From positions 6,599,501-6,663,500 of the forward strand of contig NZ_LT629775.1 of NCBI RefSeq assembly GCF_900105395.1: DNA of 64,000 nt, written 5' to 3'. This DNA comes from Streptomyces sp. TLI_053. Lineage in GTDB: Bacteria > Actinomycetota > Actinomycetes > Streptomycetales > Streptomycetaceae. This document shows positions 59,009-64,000 of the stretch, piece after piece. The stretch's first letter is position 1. Each line of letters starts with the position of its first letter. The notes beneath the pieces were generated by a model. It was not told where the DNA came from and did no database searches. It was given only the letters and a program-made list of their open reading frames with translations. The position numbers and the translations under genes were made by a program.

Positions 59009-60168
59009 GCCGGGACCTTCGTGAATCGGTGGGGGGAGAACGGGCGGGCGAGTTCCGGCAGGTCGCCGGTGGCCAGGTACTCGGCGAGGAGGTCGCCGGT
59101 GACGGGCGTCAGCAGCACGCCGTTGCGGTAGTGGCCGGTGGCGGCGACCAGGCCGGGCAGGGCGGTCGGGCCGAGCAGCGGCGCGTTGTCCGGCGAGCCG
59201 GGCCGCAGTCCGGCGCCGGTCTCGACCAGCGGCAGCTCGGTGATGCCGGGCACCAGCTCGTGCGCGTCGCGCAGCAGCTCGTAGACGCCGCCGGCGGTGA
59301 CCGTGGTGTCGTGGCCCTGCTCCTCGGTGGTCGCGCCGATCACCAGCTCTCCGTCGGCGCGCGGCACCAGGTAGATGTGGCCGCCGCGCACGACGGCGCG
59401 GACGTTGCGGGACAGGAACGGCCGGTAGGCCGCCGGTACCCGCAGCCGCAGCACCTGGCCCTTGACCGGGCGGATCGCGGGCAGCACGCCGGGGGGCAGT
59501 CCGGCCAGCAGGTGGCTGCGCGAGCCGGCCGCGAGCACGGTCCGCCCGGCGGTGAGGGCCGTGCCGTCGGTGAGCCGGACGCCGGTCGCCCGGTCGCCCT
59601 CGACCAGCAGCCCGGCGGCCTCGGCGCGGCGCAGCACCACGCCGGCCCGCTCGCAGGCCCGGACCAGGGCGGCGGCCAGCCGGCGGCCGTCCACCTGGTG
59701 GTCGTCCGTGACGTGCAGTCCGCCGCGCACGCCGGGGGCGAGCATCGGCTCCAGCCGGCGGGCCTCGCGGCCGGTGAGCCACTGCGAGTCCAGGCCGAGC
59801 CGCCGGTGGAAGGCGTGCAGTTCGCGCAGTTCCTCGCGGTCGTCGGAGTCCAGCGCGACGGCGAGGGTGCCGCACTGCCGGTAGCCGGTGTCCAGGCCGC
59901 CGCTCGCCTCGGTGAGTTCGGCGGCGAAGGCCGCCCAGCGCTCGTTGGAGGCCATGCCGAGGCGGAGCAGGGGCTCCTCGCCGTACTGGAGTTCGGTGAC
60001 CGGGGCGAGCATGCCGGCCGCGACCCGGGCGGCGCCGCCGCCGGGGGCCGGGTCGAGCACGGTGACCCCGAGGCCCCGCCGGGCCGCCTGCCAGGCGACC
60101 ACGAGCCCGATGATCCCGCCGCCGACCACCAGCACCTCGGCGCGGTCGCCCGATGCCAAGCGTGTCAA
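59005..60168 (-). CDS. thiO: Glycine oxidase
   Basis: A 387-aa FAD-dependent amine oxidase starting at TTG 60168. N-terminal FAD motif VLVVGGGIIGLVVAWQAARR and the GMLAPVTE segment typical of ThiO are clear. It oxidises glycine to iminoacetate for ThiG in aerobic bacteria. TTG is positioned 9-10 bases after GAAGGGAGA, the 3' edge of the TPP riboswitch, so start choice and regulation agree. First gene of the thi operon. Confidence 0.93.
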   Translation of the reverse strand: MTRLASGDRAEVLVVGGGIIGLVVAWQAARRGLGVTVLDPAPGGGAARVAAGMLAPVTELQYGEEPLLRLGMASNERWAAFAAELTEASGGLDTGYRQCGTLAVALDSDDREELRELHAFHRRLGLDSQWLTGREARRLEPMLAPGVRGGLHVTDDHQVDGRRLAAALVRACERAGVVLRRAEAAGLLVEGDRATGVRLTDGTALTAGRTVLAAGSRSHLLAGLPPGVLPAIRPVKGQVLRLRVPAAYRPFLSRNVRAVVRGGHIYLVPRADGELVIGATTEEQGHDTTVTAGGVYELLRDAHELVPGITELPLVETGAGLRPGSPDNAPLLGPTALPGLVAATGHYRNGVLLTPVTGDLLAEYLATGDLPELARPFSPHRFTKVPA

Positions 60169-60177
60169 AGTCGCTGC

Positions 60178-60268
60178 TCTCCCTTCGCCGGTATGACCCG
60201 GATCAGGTTCGGACGGTCGCGGGCCGTGCCAGCCCGCCTCTCAGCCCGGTCCGCCGGGCTCCCGTGAT
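60178..60268 (-). ncRNA. TPP riboswitch (THI element)
   Basis: Read on the - strand: CACGGGAGCCC, the CTGAGAGG block, then ACCTGATCCGGGTCATACC and GGCGAAGGGAG. These are the canonical THI-box segments in order. The final GAAGGGAG is also the Shine-Dalgarno of thiO, so thiamine pyrophosphate binding should hide the ribosome-binding site. Boundaries are approximate. Confidence 0.95.
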
Positions 60269-60376
60269 GGTGCCCCCACCTTAACTCCGGGGGGGTCGGG
60301 GGGCTGAAGGTGCCCGTGACGGGCCCGGACCGGGAGGCGGTCCTGGGTCGGAGGGCCTACGACCGGGCTCAGTACA

Positions 60377-61615
60377 GTGACGGACGTGGCTGAGCTGAGC
60401 GGTACGGGACGGACGGATCGGGTGGTCGTGGTCGGCGCGGGCCTGGCCGGGGCGCAGTGCGCCGCGGTGCTGCGGCGGGACGGCTGGCAGGGCTGGATCA
60501 CCCTGGTCGGCGAGGAGCCGCACGCTCCCTACGACCGGCCGCCGCTCTCCAAGGACGTCCTGCTCGGAAAGACCGACAGCACCGCCCTCGACCTCGACTT
60601 CGGGCAGCTCGAGGTCGAACTCCTCACCGGCCGCCGCGCCACCGGACTCACCCCCGACGGCGGACCCGGCACCGCCGGCACCCTGCACACCGACGCCGGG
60701 GACGTCCGGTACGACGCGCTGCTGATCGCCACCGGCTCCGAACCGCGGGTCCTGCCCGGAGCCGAGCGGGCCCACCTGCTGCACACCCTGGACGACGCGC
60801 TGGCGCTGCGCGCCCTGCTCCGTCCCGGCCTGCGCCTGGTGCTGGTCGGGGCGGGCTGGATCGGTGCCGAGGTGGCCACCGCCGCCCGGGCGGCGGGCTG
60901 CGAGGTGACCGTGGTCGAGGCCGGGCCGGCGCCCGTCCCCGGCGCCCTGCCCACCGAGGTCGGCCGGGCGATGGCCGGCTGGTACGCCGAGGCCGGGACG
61001 GTGCTGCGCTGCGGCACCGGCGTGGCCGCCGTCGAACCGGGCGCGGTACTGCTCGCCGACGGTTCTCGGCTGCCCGCGGACGAGGTCGTGGTCGGCATCG
61101 GCGCCCGCCCGGCCACCGGCTGGCTGGCCGGCACCGGCGTCGCGCTGGACGCGGCCGGCGCCGTCCTGGTGGACGAGCGGCTGCGCACCACCGTGCCCGG
61201 CGTGCTCGCGGCCGGCGACTGCGTCGGCTACCCCTCGGCGCGCTCCGGCACCCGGCTGACCGTCCAGCACTGGGACCACGCGCTGCAGTCCGGCGAGGCC
61301 GCCGCCGCCACCCTGCTCGGTACGGACGCGCCGCCGTACGACCCGGTGCAGTACTTCTGGTCGGAGCAGTTCGGACGGATGGTGCAGTACGCCGGGCGGC
61401 ACGGCGCGGACGACGAACTGCTGTGGCGCGGCTCGCCGGACGACGCCGGTTGGACGGTGCTGTGGCTGCGCGACGGCGTGCTGCGGGCGCTGCTCGCGGT
61501 GGACCGGCCGCGCGACCTGACCCAGGGCCGCCGGCTGGTCGAGCGCGGCGCCGTCCTGGACCCGGCCCGGGCGGCCGACCCGGCCGTTCCGCTGAAGTCG
61601 GCCGTCGCCGGGTAG
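60377..61615 (+). CDS. FAD/NAD(P)-dependent ferredoxin-reductase-type oxidoreductase
   Basis: A 412-aa two-dinucleotide-binding reductase. FAD motif VVVVGAGLAGAQCAAVL (about residues 15-32), PYDRPPLSKDVL, the NAD motif LVLVGAGWIGAEVATAARAAG and the second FAD segment VPGVLAAGDCVGY are intact. The C-terminal domain is of the FAD-linked reductase type for P450/Rieske ferredoxins. No ferredoxin gene is adjacent, so its partner is unknown. Start GTG 60377; a second GTG lies at 60386. Same direction as the next two genes. Confidence 0.9.
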   Translation: MTDVAELSGTGRTDRVVVVGAGLAGAQCAAVLRRDGWQGWITLVGEEPHAPYDRPPLSKDVLLGKTDSTALDLDFGQLEVELLTGRRATGLTPDGGPGTAGTLHTDAGDVRYDALLIATGSEPRVLPGAERAHLLHTLDDALALRALLRPGLRLVLVGAGWIGAEVATAARAAGCEVTVVEAGPAPVPGALPTEVGRAMAGWYAEAGTVLRCGTGVAAVEPGAVLLADGSRLPADEVVVGIGARPATGWLAGTGVALDAAGAVLVDERLRTTVPGVLAAGDCVGYPSARSGTRLTVQHWDHALQSGEAAAATLLGTDAPPYDPVQYFWSEQFGRMVQYAGRHGADDELLWRGSPDDAGWTVLWLRDGVLRALLAVDRPRDLTQGRRLVERGAVLDPARAADPAVPLKSAVAG

Positions 61616-61670
61616 CCGCCGGGGAGGCCGATTGGTGCGCGGGGGGCCGCGGAGGTGGCAGTCTGGTGGG

Positions 61671-62036
61671 GTGAGTGAGATCGAAGCCAAGATTGAATCC
61701 CTGGTCCCCGCGTGGCTCTACCTGCCCGACATCTCCGAGCGGTGGGGCCTGGTGATCACCGAGGTCCGCAGCATGGTCAAGAAGGGTGACCTGATCGCCG
61801 TCCGCCGCGGCCCCAACAAGTCGCTGCAGGTCCCGGCGGCGTTCATCGACGAGACCGGCCCGGTCAAGCACCTGATCGGCACGCTGACGGTGCTGCGCGA
61901 CAGCGGCTTCAGCGACGACGAGATCCTGGTGTGGATGTTCACCGAGGACCCCTCGCTGCCCGGCACCCCGATGCAGGCGCTCTGCGAGAACCGGGCCACC
62001 GAGGTCAAGCGGCGGGCCCAGGCGATGGCGTGGTGA
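61671..62036 (+). CDS. Rv2175c-family DNA-binding protein
   Basis: A 121-aa protein from GTG 61671. It resembles mycobacterial Rv2175c, a winged-helix DNA-binding protein phosphorylated by a Ser/Thr kinase (PknL); WLYLPDISERWGLVITEVRS fits a MerR-like first helix pair and a conserved region VLRDSGFSDDEILVWMFTED follows. Its stop overlaps the thiE start by 4 bp. A PASTA kinase lies 4 kb away, a possible modifier. Targets unknown. Confidence 0.87.
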   Translation: MSEIEAKIESLVPAWLYLPDISERWGLVITEVRSMVKKGDLIAVRRGPNKSLQVPAAFIDETGPVKHLIGTLTVLRDSGFSDDEILVWMFTEDPSLPGTPMQALCENRATEVKRRAQAMAW

Positions 62037-62677
62037 CCGACCGGCGCGGCCGGCTCGCCGACGCCCGGCTGTACCTCTGCACCGACGCCCGGCGCGAGCA
62101 GGGCGACCTGGCCGGGTTCCTGGACGCCGCGCTGGCCGGCGGCGTGGACATCGTCCAGCTCCGGGACAAGGGCCTGGAGGCCAAGCAGGAGCTGGCCGCG
62201 CTCGAGGTCTTCGAGGACGCCTGCCGCCGGCACGGCAAGCTGCTCGCGGTCAACGACCGGGCCGATGTCGCCCACGCGGCCGGTCCCGACGTGCTGCACC
62301 TCGGGCAGGACGACCTGCCGGTGCCCGCCGCCCGCGCGATCCTCGGCGAGGACGTGCTGATCGGACGCTCCTGCCACGCCGAGTCCGAGGTGGACGCGGC
62401 GGCCGTCGAGCCCGGCGTCGACTACTTCTGCACCGGTCCGGTCTGGCCGACCCCGACCAAGCCGGGCCGCTTCGCGCCGGGCCTCGGTCTGGTCGAGTAC
62501 GCGGCGAAGCTGTCCACCGGGCGGCCGTGGTTCGCCATCGGCGGGATCGACCTCGGCAACCTGGACGAGGTGCTGGCCGCCGGGGCCCGTCGGGTGGTGG
62601 TCGTGCGGGCCATCACCGCGGCCGAGGACCCGGGCGCGGCGGCCGCCGAGTTCGCCCGGCGGCTGCGCGCCGTCTGA
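62033..62677 (+). CDS. thiE: Thiamine-phosphate synthase
   Basis: A 214-aa TIM-barrel enzyme from GTG 62033. VDIVQLRDKGLEAKQEL, AVNDRADVAHAAGPDVLHLG, IGRSCHAESEV and VDYFCTGPVWPTPTKPG mark the pyrophosphate, pyrimidine and thiazole sites. It joins HMP pyrophosphate with thiazole phosphate made by the divergent thiOSG operon. Unlike thiO it has no TPP riboswitch of its own and is coupled to the Rv2175c-type gene (GTGA overlap). Confidence 0.94.
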   Translation: MTDRRGRLADARLYLCTDARREQGDLAGFLDAALAGGVDIVQLRDKGLEAKQELAALEVFEDACRRHGKLLAVNDRADVAHAAGPDVLHLGQDDLPVPAARAILGEDVLIGRSCHAESEVDAAAVEPGVDYFCTGPVWPTPTKPGRFAPGLGLVEYAAKLSTGRPWFAIGGIDLGNLDEVLAAGARRVVVVRAITAAEDPGAAAAEFARRLRAV

Positions 62678-62731
62678 TCCCGGGCTCCCGCCCCGAGGTC
62701 CCGAGGCCTTTCGGGGCCGCCGCCGTCCGGC

Positions 62732-63838
62732 TCAGTACTTGCGGACGGTGGCGGCCTCGGCCAGCGCCAGCAGGGCCGTCCGGGCCTGCCCGTCCGCCAG
62801 CGGGGCCGCCTCCAGCGCCGCCAGCGACTGGCCCATCAGCTCGTCGATCCGCCGCTCCACCCGCTCCGGTGCCCCGCTGCGGGCCACCAGCTCGCGCAGC
62901 CCGGCGACCTCGGCGGGGGTCAGGTCGGGTGCGCCCAGCCGCTCGTCCAGCCGGCGCGCCTCGTCGGCCGGCAGCCCCCGCATGGCGTGCGCGACCAGCA
63001 GCGTCCGCTTGCCCTCGCGCAGGTCGTCGCCGGTCGGCTTGCCGGTGACCGCCGGGTCGCCGAACACACCGAGCAGGTCGTCCCGCAGCTGGAACGCCTC
63101 GCCCAGCGGCAGGCCGAACGCCCCGTAGGCCTCCACCAGCCGGGGCTCGGCGCCCGCGAGCATCGCGCCGACCTGGAGCGGCCGCTCGATCGTGTACTTG
63201 GCCGACTTGTAGTGCAGGACGGTCTGCGCCCGTTCCAGCGCGCCGCCGTCGGCGGAGTCCCCGGCGACCGGCTCCAGCACGTCCAGGTACTGGCCGACCA
63301 TGACCTCGGTGCGCATCAGGTCGAACATCGGCTTGGCGGCCAGCACCGCCTCCGGCTCCAGGCCGGAGTTCAGGAACAGCTCGTCGCACCAGATCAGCAG
63401 CAGGTCACCGAGCAGCACCGCGGCCGAGGCACCGTACTGCTCGCGGTCGCCGCGCCACCCCCGGGCGCGGTGCAGCGCCTCGAAGCGGCGGTGCACGGAG
63501 GGCAGGCCGCGCCGGGTGTCGCTGCGGTCCATGAGGTCGTCGTGGACCAGCGCGCTGGCCTGAAGCAGCTCCAGCGCCGCCGCCGCCCGGGTGATTCCCT
63601 CGCCCCGCGCCGGGCCGCCCGCACCGCGCCAGCCCCAGTAGCAGAAGGCCGGGCGGAGCCGCTTCCCGCCGTCCAGCAGGAAGTCGCGCAGCGCGTCGGT
63701 GACCGGGTCCAGCTGCGGGGAGACCTTGCTGAGCAGGGCCGACTGGCCGTCCATCAAGCCGACGAGGGCGGCGTTGACGCGCTCGCGCACGTCCTCCATG
63801 TCAATGGGGTTGGCCGGCCGCGGGCTGGACGAGGTCAC
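62732..63838 (-). CDS. Polyprenyl diphosphate synthase (trans-isoprenyl)
   Basis: A 368-aa all-helical prenyltransferase from GTG 63838 (GGAG upstream). First aspartate-rich motif in LVHDDLMDRSDTRRG, GGKRLRPAFCYW for diphosphate binding, and second aspartate-rich motif in QLRDDLLGVFGDP. The residues before the first motif (ALELLQAS) are small, which generally allows C20 or longer products, so a geranylgeranyl-type enzyme is likely. It could feed menaquinone or carotenoid synthesis. Convergent with thiE. Confidence 0.9.
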   Translation of the reverse strand: MTSSSPRPANPIDMEDVRERVNAALVGLMDGQSALLSKVSPQLDPVTDALRDFLLDGGKRLRPAFCYWGWRGAGGPARGEGITRAAAALELLQASALVHDDLMDRSDTRRGLPSVHRRFEALHRARGWRGDREQYGASAAVLLGDLLLIWCDELFLNSGLEPEAVLAAKPMFDLMRTEVMVGQYLDVLEPVAGDSADGGALERAQTVLHYKSAKYTIERPLQVGAMLAGAEPRLVEAYGAFGLPLGEAFQLRDDLLGVFGDPAVTGKPTGDDLREGKRTLLVAHAMRGLPADEARRLDERLGAPDLTPAEVAGLRELVARSGAPERVERRIDELMGQSLAALEAAPLADGQARTALLALAEAATVRKY

Positions 63839-64000
63839 GATGGGGCTCCGGAGGTAGCGGTGGTGCAGCAAGGGTATCCGGGGCGGAGGAGAACAGCCGT
63901 ACGGGCCGGTTTCGGCCGGACGGGTGAAACGCTGTTCACGGGGGTGCCGGATCCGCCACCGGTGCCGTCGGCCCGGGGTCCGCCCCTTGTCCGTCCGATG

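Overview
The window is about 73% G+C, almost every codon ends in G or C, GTG and TTG starts are frequent, and the gene content is typical of a Streptomycetaceae chromosome (Streptomyces or Kitasatospora; I cannot separate the two from sequence alone). From memory, the gene order matches a conserved core segment of Streptomyces chromosomes (PspA, cytochrome bc1-aa3, trpD, NlpC/P60 genes, glkA, macRS, trpEG, class II DAHP synthase, bfd/bfr, thi genes, a polyprenyl synthase). I see no insertion sequence, prophage, CRISPR array, tRNA, rRNA or natural-product cluster.

Layout. 1-5.1 kb: 5' part of cobU, a small protein, a methyltransferase, a DUF3043 membrane protein, pspA-pspAA and nadA. 5.3-10.9 kb: an oxidoreductase, an Lrp/AsnC regulator, a PLP decarboxylase, a GNAT acetyltransferase, erpA and a lipoprotein. 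11-24 kb: an adenosine-kinase-like gene, a cysteine desulfurase-TusA fusion, then the terminal respiratory chain as two oppositely oriented operons (ctaC-ctaD-ctaF on +; ctaE-qcrC-qcrA-qcrB on -), with an L,D-transpeptidase and a GntR regulator between them. 24-30.6 kb: a receiver-like protein, trpD, a class V aminotransferase behind a SAM-IV riboswitch, a RAM-domain/rhomboid pair, a zinc-ribbon protein and a NYN-domain protein. 30.8-36 kb: three paralogous secreted NlpC/P60 hydrolases, one behind a c-di-AMP riboswitch, and a Tat-exported metalloprotease-like gene that appears to start with CTG overlapping the previous stop. 36-43.5 kb: two glycosyltransferases, an acyl-CoA ligase, a START-like protein, an ArsA-like protein with a ruined P-loop and a small DUF5304-type protein. 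43.7-50.5 kb: glkA, an EEP hydrolase, a membrane protein, an esterase, an acyltransferase and the MacS/MacR two-component pair. 50.6-64 kb: fused trpEG with a Trp-Trp-Trp leader attenuator, a divergent class II DAHP synthase, bfd with an iron box, bfr, a sulfite-oxidase-like protein, a PASTA kinase, thiO-thiS-thiG behind a TPP riboswitch, a ferredoxin-reductase-like protein, an Rv2175c-type DNA-binding protein, thiE and a polyprenyl diphosphate synthase.

How it works together. The region is housekeeping: aerobic respiration, aromatic amino acid supply (trpD, trpEG, DAHP synthase), cofactor synthesis (NAD, cobamide, thiamine, Fe-S, sulfur transfer), cell-wall remodelling and envelope glycolipids. 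Its most striking property is the density of RNA-level control: SAM-IV, c-di-AMP and TPP riboswitches plus a trp attenuator within 35 kb. At least two of these (SAM-IV and c-di-AMP) have a visible hairpin that hides the Shine-Dalgarno sequence. I did not find a clearly new multi-gene system. The best leads are the CTG-initiated coupled gene, the riboswitch expression platforms, the degenerate ArsA-like and receiver-like proteins, and a decayed RTX-type C-terminus in an intergenic region.
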